Positions 33,386 to 41,919 of a stretch of 64,000 nucleotides of DNA are shown here, in pieces. Position 1 is the stretch's first letter. Every line of letters starts with the position of its first letter. A program made the position numbers and the translations under genes. The notes beneath the pieces were generated by a model, which saw only the letters and a program-made list of their open reading frames with translations, was not told the origin of the DNA and ran no database searches. Source of the stretch: an uncultured Bacteroides sp. (GTDB lineage Bacteria; Bacteroidota; Bacteroidia; Bacteroidales; Bacteroidaceae); contig CAAFUN010000093.1 in the NCBI GenBank assembly GCA_900766195.1, positions 79,608 to 143,607 of the forward strand. Reading direction: 5' to 3'.

Positions 33386-34689
33386 TGTTTTGTATATGCT
33401 TTATACCTGACTGCCAGTTTCACCTGCCGATCTTTATCTTTATCATTAGCAAAAATGACTTGCTTAAACGTATTCTTAAAATCATTGTCTGTTAGGTTCA
33501 ATAGCAATTTTTTTCTACCACTTCCTGAGGTTCCTAAATTTTCCTGCAAAAAAGAAGTAATGTCAAAAGAATAGTAGGTGTTTAAATTCTCCTGATCCAC
33601 AACTAGATTACCGGTTTGCACCGTGGTGCCGGAGCTTTCGTAAACCTGGGATTCCAATACATTATTTTCATTAACCGTATAGAGTCTCAATTCCGATGGT
33701 AATGAATTTACTTTACCGTAACTGCCTTGTGCCGGATATAAATAGAGTACGGCACTTTCAATGGAAACAATATCGCCTTGTTCCAACAGATTGTTTAAAT
33801 GGGGAAATTCTATTTCACTATATATGCCAGTCAATCCCTGCAAATAAGCCTGGTGGCTGAGTTTTGTGGAAGGAACGGCATTCAGAAAACCACCTTTTAG
33901 TTGTTCCAGATCAGTACCTGTATAGTCATCGTCTAAACCGGTGAAAGCATAGCTTTTGTTTACACTGAATTGTAAAGTTCTACTTATATTTTCCGATGCG
34001 TCTTTATAGTATAAAGTCATGTATAAGCTATCTACTTTGAACCCGGTGATGCACTGGTCTGATTTGTCGGGAACAAAAGCAAGACCATGAAAATACATTT
34101 TGAATTTATCTTGAGAATCGAAGAAATCTTTTTCTGCTACAATGTCTTTTAGTAATGTTTGTCCAAAACTATCTGGCATGCGGAATTCTTTTACTCTCTT
34201 TTTTCCTGGCATAGAATAAAAAGAAAAATTGAATAGTGGAGTGTCTTGAATCTTCACTCTCGAATGATTATAGTATGACTCATCACTTAACAATGCTAAT
34301 TCATTTTTTAATTGGTAGACATTAATATGCTGTATTGATAGTGTGTCTCCCCAATAGTTTCCTGTTTGAGCTAATGTTATTGTAATTGAGTCTAAACTGT
34401 ATACATGGTTCTCTGTCGGAGTAAAACTCGCTAGAGAATATTCCGCATAATAACTGGACGAAACTTCTCCCCATGTATTGTCTTTATAGTGGCCTAGCTG
34501 GCAGATACTGTCACCCAATGTTTCTACAGAGTCAGCATACAGGGTACTCATTAATACAGTACAAGTATCGACGGCTACATTTTTGAAAGAGGTTTCCACC
34601 AACTTATTGCCAAGAGTGGATGATTCGTCTTGGCATGAATATATAGTCACTGCCATTAAAAGCAATATGTAAATGGCTGTTTTTCTCAT
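33382..34689 (-). CDS. DUF4270 lipoprotein
   Basis: A 435-residue lipoprotein (MRKTAIYILLLMAVTIYSC, acylated Cys19) of the DUF4270 family, which is confined to Bacteroidota. Family features are GNKLVETSFKNVAVDTCTV near the start and WGEVSSSYYAEYSLASF, with many beta-strand-like segments. Role unknown; surface or periplasmic lipoprotein. It starts the minus-strand operon and overlaps the barrel gene by 4 bp. The operon is divergent from the Kelch/DUF4907 operon, with only 166 bp between start codons, so shared control is likely. Confidence 0.88.
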   Translation of the reverse strand: MRKTAIYILLLMAVTIYSCQDESSTLGNKLVETSFKNVAVDTCTVLMSTLYADSVETLGDSICQLGHYKDNTWGEVSSSYYAEYSLASFTPTENHVYSLDSITITLAQTGNYWGDTLSIQHINVYQLKNELALLSDESYYNHSRVKIQDTPLFNFSFYSMPGKKRVKEFRMPDSFGQTLLKDIVAEKDFFDSQDKFKMYFHGLAFVPDKSDQCITGFKVDSLYMTLYYKDASENISRTLQFSVNKSYAFTGLDDDYTGTDLEQLKGGFLNAVPSTKLSHQAYLQGLTGIYSEIEFPHLNNLLEQGDIVSIESAVLYLYPAQGSYGKVNSLPSELRLYTVNENNVLESQVYESSGTTVQTGNLVVDQENLNTYYSFDITSFLQENLGTSGSGRKKLLLNLTDNDFKNTFKQVIFANDKDKDRQVKLAVRYKAYTKQ

Positions 34690-34855
34690 TTATATTATTA
34701 ATTTTTCTCGCAAAGGAAGTTGATTTGAATGGATTCCTTTCTCTAAAATCGCTGATTTGCCTGTTTTTATCGTTTAAGCCGTTTGCCGATAATTATGGCT
34801 TGTTTGTCGGTAGTTTTTGTCCACTCCGTTACAACCCTATATTTTCGTGCCAAAA

Positions 34856-35920
34856 ATGAATAAAAAGATGAGAGTTACTAAGCAATTATCGGGGTTCCTG
34901 CTCTTGTTATGCATGTACTTATGCAGCAGTTGTACGGATGATGCGGATTACACCTGGGGTGTATGGAACAGAATGTCAGATTTTGACGGATTGGCACGTG
35001 GACAAGCCTGTAGTTTTACGATCGGAAATAAAGGCTATATCTGCTGCGGTTACAATGGGAAAGTCATGATGAAAGATTTGTGGGTCTATGATATTGATGG
35101 AAATTACTGGACCCAATTGTCTTCCATGCCTGATAATGCACCGTTGCGTTATGATGCAACGGCATTTGCAGTGGATGGTAAAGGCTATGTGACTACAGGA
35201 TATAATAGAGATATGATTTCTTACTTAGCTGATACGTGGGAATATAATCCAAATACAGATACATGGACACAAAAAGATGATTTTTCAGGAGGAGCCCGTA
35301 GTGGAGCTATAGCTTTTAGTATTGGTTCTTATGGATATGTTGGTACAGGATATAATGATAATACCTTGAAAGATTTTTATCGTTTTAATCCTAATGCATC
35401 TGCTGGTTCACAATGGGAAATTGTAAATGGATACGGAGGGCAGAAAAGGCAGCATGCTAGTGTCTTTGTGATTAATGATGTGGCGTATGTCTGTTGTGGT
35501 TTGAATAATAGTGCGATTCCATCAGATTTTTGGAAGTTTGACGGCACAACATGGACTCGTTTGATGGACATTGTTGATGATGGTGATAAAACGACATACG
35601 ATGATGATAGAAATGACGATTATGCCATTGCGAGAGTGCAAGCAGTTACCTTCGTAATTGATGGGAAGGGTTATATTGCAACTGGTGGTTCTACCCTGGG
35701 TTCTGCAAGTAAAACCGATTATTGGAAGTATGATCCCTCTACGGATATATGGTATGGCGATAGTGATGACGATTATACTGCCTTTGAAGGAACGGCTCGT
35801 TATTCCGCTGTTTCTTTTTCCACTGGAAAGCGTGGATTTATTGTGACAGGAAGATCTTCAAGTTATTATTATGAAGATATGTGGGAACTTTTACCGGATG
35901 TAAAGCAAGATGTGGATTAA
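34856..35920 (+). CDS. Kelch-repeat lipoprotein
   Basis: I start at the ATG 34856 (MNKKMRVTKQLSGFLLLLC), which gives a lipoprotein signal with lipobox LCSSC (Cys26); the longer ORF from 34817 opens with TTG and is not needed. The 354-residue product is an exported Kelch beta-propeller: repeated units of the form DLWVYD...W..L, such as DLWVYDIDGNYWTQLSSM, DTWEYNPNTDTWTQKDD and DYWKYDPSTDIWYG, interleaved with GYVTTGYN and GYVGTGYN strands. About five blades are seen. The gene overlaps the DUF4907 gene by 11 bp and diverges from the DUF4270 operon. A role in protein or glycan binding at the surface is likely but unproven. Confidence 0.87.
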   Translation: MNKKMRVTKQLSGFLLLLCMYLCSSCTDDADYTWGVWNRMSDFDGLARGQACSFTIGNKGYICCGYNGKVMMKDLWVYDIDGNYWTQLSSMPDNAPLRYDATAFAVDGKGYVTTGYNRDMISYLADTWEYNPNTDTWTQKDDFSGGARSGAIAFSIGSYGYVGTGYNDNTLKDFYRFNPNASAGSQWEIVNGYGGQKRQHASVFVINDVAYVCCGLNNSAIPSDFWKFDGTTWTRLMDIVDDGDKTTYDDDRNDDYAIARVQAVTFVIDGKGYIATGGSTLGSASKTDYWKYDPSTDIWYGDSDDDYTAFEGTARYSAVSFSTGKRGFIVTGRSSSYYYEDMWELLPDVKQDVD

Positions 35921-36248
35921 TAAGTCGAAGCGTTTATTGTTTATGATTGTGGGTATACTGCTGATTCTATCGGCAGCATACTTTTATTATAAAAATACTC
36001 ATGAGAAAGTTCTTCGTTGCCATGCTATGGTATTGAATGCCGGGTATGGATATGTTATTACATTGGGAAAGGATACTTTAATCTATCAACCATACATTCC
36101 GGCTATTGGAGGGAAGATTCCTTTTTCGAGTAGAGATGATGCTATGAAAGTGGGAAAGGTGATGTGTAAAAAATTGCTTAGGAACCAGCAACCTAGCCTG
36201 AATCGACATGAAATAGATTCGCTTGGCATTATTTATCCTAAATTTTAA
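35910..36248 (+). CDS. DUF4907 membrane-anchored protein
   Basis: A 112-residue protein with one N-terminal transmembrane segment (about 9-27, LLFMIVGILLILSAAYFYY) and a small DUF4907 domain (NAGYGYVITLGKDTLIYQPY, IPAIGGKIPFSSRDDAMKVG). The family is found in Bacteroidota and often beside Kelch lipoproteins, as here, where its start overlaps the end of the Kelch gene. The cluster implies a joint function with the DUF4270/barrel pair. Two tandem terminators follow the stop. Confidence 0.87.
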   Translation: MWINKSKRLLFMIVGILLILSAAYFYYKNTHEKVLRCHAMVLNAGYGYVITLGKDTLIYQPYIPAIGGKIPFSSRDDAMKVGKVMCKKLLRNQQPSLNRHEIDSLGIIYPKF

Positions 36249-36307
36249 GTAGAAAGATTTTTCTTATAAGTTTTTTGTGCAAAAAGCTATTTAAACGAAT
36301 TCTTTTT

Positions 36308-36340
36308 AGCCAATCTATTGCGCGTATAGGTTGGCTTTTG
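36308..36340 (+). terminator. Rho-independent terminator 1 after DUF4907 gene
   Basis: AGCCAATCTAT (36308-36318) pairs with ATAGGTTGGCT (36326-36336) with one wobble, a 7-nt loop, and TTTTG behind it. Confidence 0.8.
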
Positions 36341-36348
36341 TTATCTTG

Positions 36349-36373
36349 CACCCTCAATTTGAGGGTGTTTTTT
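36349..36373 (+). terminator. Rho-independent terminator 2 after DUF4907 gene
   Basis: CACCCTC and GAGGGTG (36349-36367) form a perfect stem with a 5-nt loop, followed by six T. It lies right behind terminator 1, an unusual tandem that gives a strong stop before the PBP4 gene. Confidence 0.9.
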
Positions 36374-36496
36374 ATGTGATAATGTAATGAATCCCTCTTG
36401 TGGACTTGTTTTTATAAGCACAGATGTGCTGGAAGAACTACTTTTACACAAATTCTAATGTATAAATAGTTTGATTTAATTAAAAAGGTGAAGAAG

Positions 36497-37927
36497 ATGA
36501 AAGGATTTTTTGTATCGTTTATTACTCTGTTTGCTGTTTCTGTTGGTAGTAGTGCCCAAAGTGATTCTTGGGTGGTTAATACGCTAGTTTCTAATTTGGA
36601 TTCATTGGTGAAATATGAGCTGCCGGAAGGGTCTAATGTGGGTTTGTCTATTTACGATCTGCACACTAATTTACCTTTGTATACTTATCAGGCTGATAAA
36701 CTCTCGCGTCCTGCTTCAACAATGAAATTATTGACAGCTATTACTGCTTTGAACAGACCGGATGGAGATGAGCCGTTTCGTACGAAGGTATGTTATGTCG
36801 GTACAATAGCGGGTGATACTCTTAAAGGTGATCTTTACGTAGTGGGAGGATATGATCCTGAATTTGACGATAAAGCAATGGATGCTTTGGTAGAAAAAGT
36901 AACACGCTTTCCGATCAAAGTGATAACGGGTAATATTTACGGCGATGTTTCCATGAAAGATTCGTTATACTGGGGTAAAGGATGGGCTTGGGATGACACA
37001 CCGGAATCTTACCAACCTTATCTTTCTCCATTAATGCTAAATAAAGGAGTTCTGACTATCACGGCATACCCTCAACCTAAAGGTAAAGCTGCAATATTGG
37101 AGTATGATCCGTTATCCTCTTATTATAAGATTATAAATGAAACCGTATCCAAAACTCCCTCAGCCGGTAAGTTTAGCGTCACGCGAGACTGGTTGCAAAA
37201 TGGGAATAATGTAGTGGTAAGCGGTAATGTGGCTTCTAAGTGTTCTAAATCGGTTAATCTTTATTGCTCGCAGAACTTTTTCATGCATACTTTCATTGAC
37301 CGCTTGCTACAGAAAGGTATCGATTGCAGTGAATATGGTTTTAAAAGACTGCCGTACGACCAAGATTCTAAACTTATAGGAGTGGTTGAGACTCCTGTAC
37401 AGAATGTAATCAATAGGCTGATGAAAGAAAGTGATAATTTGAATGGACAGGCTTTGCTTTGCCGTTTGGGTGCTCAATTCACTGGGAGAAATCAGATATC
37501 TGATGAAGATGGGCTTGAAGCTATAAGAGCTCTTATCCGCGTATTGGGTGATGATTCAGATAGGTATAAGCTTGCTGACGGTTGCGGGTTATCAAACTAC
37601 AATTATATTTCACCTGATTTGCTGGTAACCTTTCTGAAGCATGCATATTCACATTCTGATATTTTTCAGAAACTATATTCGGCATTACCAATAGGGGGAG
37701 TGGATGGCACACTCAGAAACAGAATGAAGCTAGGCACGCTATCCAATCGGATGGTGCATGCCAAAACGGGCTCGTTTACAGGAATCAACTGCCTTGCCGG
37801 TTATTTAACAGCAAATAACGGTCATCTGATTGCATTTGCCATTATGAATCAAAATGTGTTGTGGCCAAACAGAGCTCGTGAGTTTCAGGATGCTGTGTGT
37901 GATGAAATCATTAAATGGGCAGAATAA
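36497..37927 (+). CDS. dacB: D-alanyl-D-alanine carboxypeptidase/endopeptidase (PBP4)
   Basis: Periplasmic penicillin-binding protein of the PBP4 class (476 residues) that trims and opens peptidoglycan cross-links. The ATG at 36497 gives a good signal peptide (MKGFFVSFITLFAVSVGSSA, then Q); a GTG at 36488 is a weaker option. The three catalytic motifs are intact: SxxK as ASTMKLLTA near residue 75, SxN as ESDNLNGQA near 310, and KTG as HAKTGSFTG near 420. Class C/PBP4-type insert residues lie between the first two. The gene is monocistronic, bracketed by terminators at 36349-36373 and 37937-38023. Confidence 0.95.
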   Translation: MKGFFVSFITLFAVSVGSSAQSDSWVVNTLVSNLDSLVKYELPEGSNVGLSIYDLHTNLPLYTYQADKLSRPASTMKLLTAITALNRPDGDEPFRTKVCYVGTIAGDTLKGDLYVVGGYDPEFDDKAMDALVEKVTRFPIKVITGNIYGDVSMKDSLYWGKGWAWDDTPESYQPYLSPLMLNKGVLTITAYPQPKGKAAILEYDPLSSYYKIINETVSKTPSAGKFSVTRDWLQNGNNVVVSGNVASKCSKSVNLYCSQNFFMHTFIDRLLQKGIDCSEYGFKRLPYDQDSKLIGVVETPVQNVINRLMKESDNLNGQALLCRLGAQFTGRNQISDEDGLEAIRALIRVLGDDSDRYKLADGCGLSNYNYISPDLLVTFLKHAYSHSDIFQKLYSALPIGGVDGTLRNRMKLGTLSNRMVHAKTGSFTGINCLAGYLTANNGHLIAFAIMNQNVLWPNRAREFQDAVCDEIIKWAE

Positions 37928-37936
37928 ACTAAAAGG

Positions 37937-38023
37937 GGGTATCAAAAGTCTAATCTTAAAGATTTGCTTCTTCATAAAACATGCTGAAGGAGCAATATCA
38001 GGTAATAGAAACTTATGATACCC
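37937..38023. terminator. Long bidirectional hairpin between convergent genes
   Basis: GGGTATCA (37937-37944) pairs with TGATACCC (38016-38023). Within the 70-nt loop a second stem can form between GCTTCTTCA and TGCTGAAGGAGC. Together they make an extended structure between the dacB and CoA-transferase genes, suitable as a terminator for both. Confidence 0.55.
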
Positions 38024-38037
38024 TCTCTTATAAATTA

Positions 38038-39537
38038 TTATTTGGAGTATTTACTCCAGTCAATATTCCTCATATCTCCACTTTCGGCAAGTTCCACGTG
38101 CATGGCTAGTGACGCACGCAATGCATGTGGTGTTTGAGATTTGCAGTCCGTTAACTTTAGATAATCCCTAAGTATATCTTTATAATCCGGGTGAGCGCAA
38201 TTCTCTATAATCAATCTTGCACGTTCTTTGGGACTCTTGCCTCTTAAATCTGCTACTCCCTGTTCGGTGATGATTACATTAACCGAATGTTCATTATGAT
38301 CAAGATGCGAAACCATAGGAACGAGTGAACTGATCTTTCCATCCTTTGCTACAGAGGGACAGGTAAAGATGGAGATATAGGCATTGCGGGTGAAGTCTCC
38401 AGAACCTCCGATGCCGTTCATCATCTTTGTTCCTCCAATGTGGGTGGAGTTTACATTTCCGTATAAATCTGCTTCAATGGCGGTATTAATGGAAATGACT
38501 CCCAGTCGGCGGATAACTTCAGGGTTGTTTGATATTTCTGAAGGACGCAGTACCAGTTTGTTGCCGTAGAAGTCTACATTATCATATACTTCTTGCAGGC
38601 AATCATTGGTCACCGTTAATGAGCAAGCACTGCCGAATTTGATCCGTCCTTCACGTATCAGCCCGATAACAGAGTTTTGAATAACCTCAGTGTACATCTC
38701 GAACGGAGGGATGGTTTTATCTCTGCCTAATGCGCCAAGTACTGCATTAGCTATATTTCCTACACCCGATTGCAAAGGTAAGAAAGTAGAAGGTATGATA
38801 CCCCGCTTCATGTCGGCAGCAAGGAAGTCAGCTACGTTCTGTCCTATCTTGTCTGTAAGCGGGTCGCTTGCTGCAAAAGAACGGGCTTCGTCCGGCCAGT
38901 TGGTTTTAACCACGCCAACTATTTTTTTAGGATCAACTTGTATGTATGGTTTTCCTATACGATCATTCGGCTTGTATATAGGTATTTCGCGCCGGTAAGG
39001 CGGGTCAAGAGGTTCGTATACATCGTGCAGTCCCATAGCTGCTTTGCTGTGAGCACTGTTTAGCTCTACTATGATCTGGTCTGCAAGCCGGCAAATAGTA
39101 GGAGAAATACCTCCGGCTGCTGTCAGGTATATCTTTCCGTCGTCAGTTAACTCACAAGCTTCAATAATAGCTACATTAACCTTTCCCATAAACCCATAGC
39201 GTACTTCCTGGGCCATTTGCGAGAGGTGAATGTCGTTATAAGCTATATCGCCATTGTTCACCGCTTTGCGAAAGTCCGCGTTGGTGGTATAAGGTGCTCG
39301 GTAGGCAATAGCCTTGGCGCGTGTTAATACTCCGTCACAAGAATCTCCTGTTGAAGCTCCTGTAAAAATTCCCACTTGGAACTGATTTCCTTTTGCATGT
39401 TCCTCTTCCGCAATTTTTGCTAACTCTGCCGTTACTGCCTTAGCTGTTCCGGCAGGAGTGAATCCACTCAGACCGATATTGTAGCCATGCTTGATAAAAT
39501 GTGCAGCTTCTGCTGCCGTAATGAAATTAAATGCCAT
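38038..39537 (-). CDS. Succinate-type CoA transferase (acetyl-CoA hydrolase/transferase family)
   Basis: Cytoplasmic CoA transferase of 499 residues in the class I family that includes succinyl-CoA:acetate CoA-transferase (Cat1/ScpC/AarC). The catalytic Glu that carries CoA is likely in EMYTEVIQNS near residue 285. The glycine loop GIGGSGDFTRNAY and the VNVIITEQGVADLRGKSP segment match the family C-terminal domain. In propionate-forming Bacteroides it would couple succinate or propionate to acetyl-CoA (inference from the family and lineage). It is monocistronic, convergent with dacB. Confidence 0.93.
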   Translation of the reverse strand: MAFNFITAAEAAHFIKHGYNIGLSGFTPAGTAKAVTAELAKIAEEEHAKGNQFQVGIFTGASTGDSCDGVLTRAKAIAYRAPYTTNADFRKAVNNGDIAYNDIHLSQMAQEVRYGFMGKVNVAIIEACELTDDGKIYLTAAGGISPTICRLADQIIVELNSAHSKAAMGLHDVYEPLDPPYRREIPIYKPNDRIGKPYIQVDPKKIVGVVKTNWPDEARSFAASDPLTDKIGQNVADFLAADMKRGIIPSTFLPLQSGVGNIANAVLGALGRDKTIPPFEMYTEVIQNSVIGLIREGRIKFGSACSLTVTNDCLQEVYDNVDFYGNKLVLRPSEISNNPEVIRRLGVISINTAIEADLYGNVNSTHIGGTKMMNGIGGSGDFTRNAYISIFTCPSVAKDGKISSLVPMVSHLDHNEHSVNVIITEQGVADLRGKSPKERARLIIENCAHPDYKDILRDYLKLTDCKSQTPHALRASLAMHVELAESGDMRNIDWSKYSK

Positions 39538-39589
39538 CTGTAGTTTATTTATTTTTCGAATTCTAGAAGTTTAAGGTGTGACGTTTCTT

Positions 39590-39973
39590 CTAATATTTAC
39601 GTTGAAGTATTTCCGACCATATAATGGCTTTGCGTACTTCGTCCACCGAGTGAATGTCAAAGTCAGGACTTTTCTTTATATCCTGTGTTGTATTCTCCTT
39701 AATTGTTGATGTGGGAGTTGATTTGCTGATAGGGTGATAATGTGAAACATTTTCCGAAGCTTTGACCGGAGAAGAATGTGGATATTCCTTTCCACGTTTG
39801 CTTTGTGTAGGAGTAACCGGAGTAAAGACTTCTTTTTTATTATCTTTGTAAGAGGGGATAGTGGGGGTAGGCGTTTTTTTGCTTACTTCCTTTTCTTTCT
39901 CTTTCTTAACTTGTTTAACTATTCCTATTATAATAATGCCTACAATAAATAAAAATTTCAAGATGTCTTCCAT
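39590..39973 (-). CDS. Small single-span membrane protein of unknown function
   Basis: A 127-residue protein with one N-terminal hydrophobic helix (about 5-20, LKFLFIVGIIIIGIV), a basic and proline/threonine-rich linker (about 22-100), and a short conserved-looking end FDIHSVDEVRKAIIWSEIL, then QRKY. The end resembles Bacteroidales small membrane proteins with VRKAIIWSEILxRKY, but I know of no function. It lies 52 bp upstream of the CoA-transferase gene on the same strand, so co-transcription is possible. Confidence 0.75.
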   Translation of the reverse strand: MEDILKFLFIVGIIIIGIVKQVKKEKEKEVSKKTPTPTIPSYKDNKKEVFTPVTPTQSKRGKEYPHSSPVKASENVSHYHPISKSTPTSTIKENTTQDIKKSPDFDIHSVDEVRKAIIWSEILQRKY

Positions 39974-40047
39974 GTCCCTTTTTTTTCTTTATTTGCCAAA
40001 GATAAAAAATAAATTGCAATTATAGCAAATATTTATATATAGAAAAA

Positions 40048-40076
40048 GGGCAGCTTCACAGCTACCCTAATTTTTT
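40048..40076 (+). terminator. Terminator-like hairpin with T-run (leader or sRNA end)
   Basis: GGGCAGCT and AGCTACCC (40048-40067) form a stem with one mismatched pair and a 4-nt loop, then AATTTTTT. No plus-strand gene ends before it, so it may end a short leader transcript. The following text (AACCTAAACCTTAACTATG) leads straight to the small ORF, as in an attenuator. Confidence 0.6.
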
Positions 40077-40092
40077 AACCTAAACCTTAACT

Positions 40093-40248
40093 ATGAAAAA
40101 ATCTAATGTCTTTTTCATTTTACAAATATGTCTAAATATTTGGATAATACCAATCTCGAAAGGTGCTTTCTTTTCTTATTTAACTTTTTTTATTACAATC
40201 TTTATTTGTTGGATAGTTTGTCTGTTATTTTTCTACTTTTATTGTTGA
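40093..40248 (+). CDS. Candidate 51-residue hydrophobic peptide
   Basis: An ATG at 40093, directly behind the hairpin, opens a 51-codon frame (MKKSNVFFILQICLNIWIIP, later FFSYLTFFITIFICWIVCLL) ended by tandem TGA. The peptide starts with lysines and is strongly hydrophobic, like a small membrane protein. It is too short for common gene callers. The AT-rich composition makes chance hydrophobicity likely enough that only ribosome profiling or conservation could confirm it. Confidence 0.35.
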   Translation: MKKSNVFFILQICLNIWIIPISKGAFFSYLTFFITIFICWIVCLLFFYFYC

Positions 40249-40305
40249 TGATATTTGTAGAAATTTACTTTATAGGGCAATCTTGACATTTCTTTTTTTT
40301 ATATT

Positions 40306-40332
40306 AAAGAGGAAGCCTATGCCTCTTTTTTT
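40306..40332 (+). terminator. Rho-independent terminator before miaB
   Basis: AAAGAGG (40306-40312) pairs with CCTCTTT (40322-40328), 9-nt loop, and T continues to 40332. It must end a transcript that begins upstream in this spacer. Confidence 0.75.
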
Positions 40333-40429
40333 GCGGTATGGATATTCAGTAATAAGTCTTTTCTAGCTTTCCCGAAGAAGCTATTTCAACTAAATGGAAA
40401 AAGAATCGTTTAAATTGGCTGTGATGCTG

Positions 40430-40437
40430 TATCTTTG
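40430..40437 (+). promoter_or_regulatory. -7 element (TATCTTTG) for miaB
   Basis: TATCTTTG lies 31 bp before the miaB start, giving a leader of about 25 nt. A GTTT at 40408-40411 is a weak -33 candidate. Confidence 0.6.
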
Positions 40438-40468
40438 CAGCCAAAATAGTAATTAGAAAATATAATTT

Positions 40469-41842
40469 ATGGAAAAGGTAAAGGAAGTAGACTTTAAATC
40501 TGCAACTACCGATGGTAACAAGAAATTATTTATAGAAACTTATGGCTGTCAAATGAATGTGGCAGATAGTGAAGTAATTGCATCGGTGATGCAAATGGCA
40601 GGATATTCAGTGGTGGACACATTGGAAGATGCGGATGCTGTATTTATGAATACTTGTTCCATTCGTGACAATGCCGAGCAGAAAATATTCAATCGGTTGG
40701 AATTCTTCCATTCATTGAGGAAGAAAAAACGGAATCTGATTGTAGGCGTATTGGGCTGTATGGCCGAGCGTGTGAAAGATAATTTGATCACCAACTATCA
40801 TGTAGATTTGGTGGTGGGGCCGGATGCTTATCTCTCTTTACCCGATCAGATAGCTTCAGTGGAAGCTGGAGAAAAGGCAATCAATGTGGAGCTATCCACT
40901 ACAGAAACCTATGGTGATGTAATTCCTTCGCGCATTTGTGGCAATCACATTTCTGGTTTCGTATCTATCATGAGAGGATGCAATAATTTCTGCACCTACT
41001 GCATTGTGCCCTATACCCGTGGGCGTGAGCGCAGTCGTGATGTAGAGAGCATTCTTAACGAGGTAGCCGACTTGGTGGTAAAAGGGTATAAAGAGATTAC
41101 ACTGCTGGGACAGAACGTCAATTCATACCGCTTTGTGAAAGCAGACGGTGAGACAGTGACTTTCCCCATGTTGTTGCGCATAGTAGCCGAATCTGCACCT
41201 AGCGTGCGTGTGCGTTTCACTACATCGCATCCTAAAGACATGAGCAATGAAACGTTGGAGGTAATAGCCGCCATGCCTAATGTTTGCAAACATGTGCATC
41301 TGCCCGTGCAGAGTGGAAGTTCAAGAATCTTAAAACTGATGAACCGGAAATATACCCGTGAGTGGTACATGGATCGTGTAGCAGCTATTAAGCGTATTGT
41401 GCCGGAATGTGGCTTATCCACCGATATCTTCTGTGGTTTTCATTCAGAAACGGAAGAAGATCATCAACTCTCGCTCTCACTGATGGAAGAGTGCGGGTAT
41501 GATTCGGCTTTCATGTTTAAATACTCCGAACGTCCGGGCACTTATGCTTCGAAGCATCTACCTGATGATGTGCCCGAAGAGGTTAAAATACGTCGGTTGA
41601 ATGAAATTATCGCTCTCCAGAATAGATTATCTGCGGAGTCTAATGCCCGTTGTATTGGAAAGACGTATGAAGTGTTGGTAGAAGGACCATCCAAACGTTC
41701 TCGTGAACAGCTTGTGGGTCGTACAGAGCAAAACCGTGTGGTTGTTTTTGATCGTGGCACACACCACGTTGGTGACTTTGTTCAAGTAAAGATAACCGAA
41801 GCCAGTTCGGCAACATTAAAGGGAGAAGAGGTAGGAGTGTAA
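40469..41842 (+). CDS. miaB: tRNA-2-methylthio-N6-dimethylallyladenosine synthase
   Basis: Radical SAM methylthiotransferase that adds a methylthio group to i6A37 of tRNAs reading codons that start with U. The 457-residue product has the N-terminal UPF0004 domain (ETYGCQMNVADSEV, with cluster cysteines GCQMN, NTCSIRDNA and LGCMAER), the radical SAM motif CNNFCTYCIVPYTRGRERSR near residue 170, and a C-terminal TRAM RNA-binding domain (about 385-450). All six cysteines for two 4Fe-4S clusters are present. Monocistronic or first of a unit, followed by array E. Confidence 0.97.
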   Translation: MEKVKEVDFKSATTDGNKKLFIETYGCQMNVADSEVIASVMQMAGYSVVDTLEDADAVFMNTCSIRDNAEQKIFNRLEFFHSLRKKKRNLIVGVLGCMAERVKDNLITNYHVDLVVGPDAYLSLPDQIASVEAGEKAINVELSTTETYGDVIPSRICGNHISGFVSIMRGCNNFCTYCIVPYTRGRERSRDVESILNEVADLVVKGYKEITLLGQNVNSYRFVKADGETVTFPMLLRIVAESAPSVRVRFTTSHPKDMSNETLEVIAAMPNVCKHVHLPVQSGSSRILKLMNRKYTREWYMDRVAAIKRIVPECGLSTDIFCGFHSETEEDHQLSLSLMEECGYDSAFMFKYSERPGTYASKHLPDDVPEEVKIRRLNEIIALQNRLSAESNARCIGKTYEVLVEGPSKRSREQLVGRTEQNRVVVFDRGTHHVGDFVQVKITEASSATLKGEEVGV

Positions 41843-41871
41843 AATAGTTCTTATTTTCGTTCTTACTTTTG

Positions 41872-41919
41872 TCGTACCCTAGTCGTATTTCATTCGTACC
41901 ATATTCGTACCATGTTCGT
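41872..41919. repeat. 11-bp-phased TCGTA repeat array E
   Basis: TCGT(A/G) recurs at 41872, 41883, 41894, 41905 and 41916, each step exactly 11 bp (units such as TTCGTACCATA). Outlying matches lie at 41857 and near 41928. The end also forms an inverted repeat: GTTCGTG (41915-41921) with CACGAAC (41951-41957). It occupies the spacer between miaB and the methyltransferase gene. Confidence 0.7.

Larger units (their letters stand above)
39974..40468. other. 495-bp divergent spacer with candidate small transcript
   Basis: It contains a hairpin plus T-run at 40048-40076, a short hydrophobic ORF at 40093-40248, a terminator at 40306-40332 and a miaB promoter at 40430-40437. The sequence between the two hairpins is AT-rich. 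A separate small RNA or peptide gene is the simplest reading of two terminator-like structures in a spacer. Confidence 0.5.

Noticed and set aside
36417..36430. Palindrome AGCACAGATGTGCT upstream of the PBP4 gene
   Set aside because: Short, isolated, and without a recognisable promoter beside it; 12 of 14 matching bases in AT/GC-mixed sequence is not compelling.
37937..38023. Small RNA gene between dacB and the CoA transferase gene
   Set aside because: The nested hairpins lie in a 110-bp convergent gap and are adequately explained as a bidirectional terminator; no promoter is visible.
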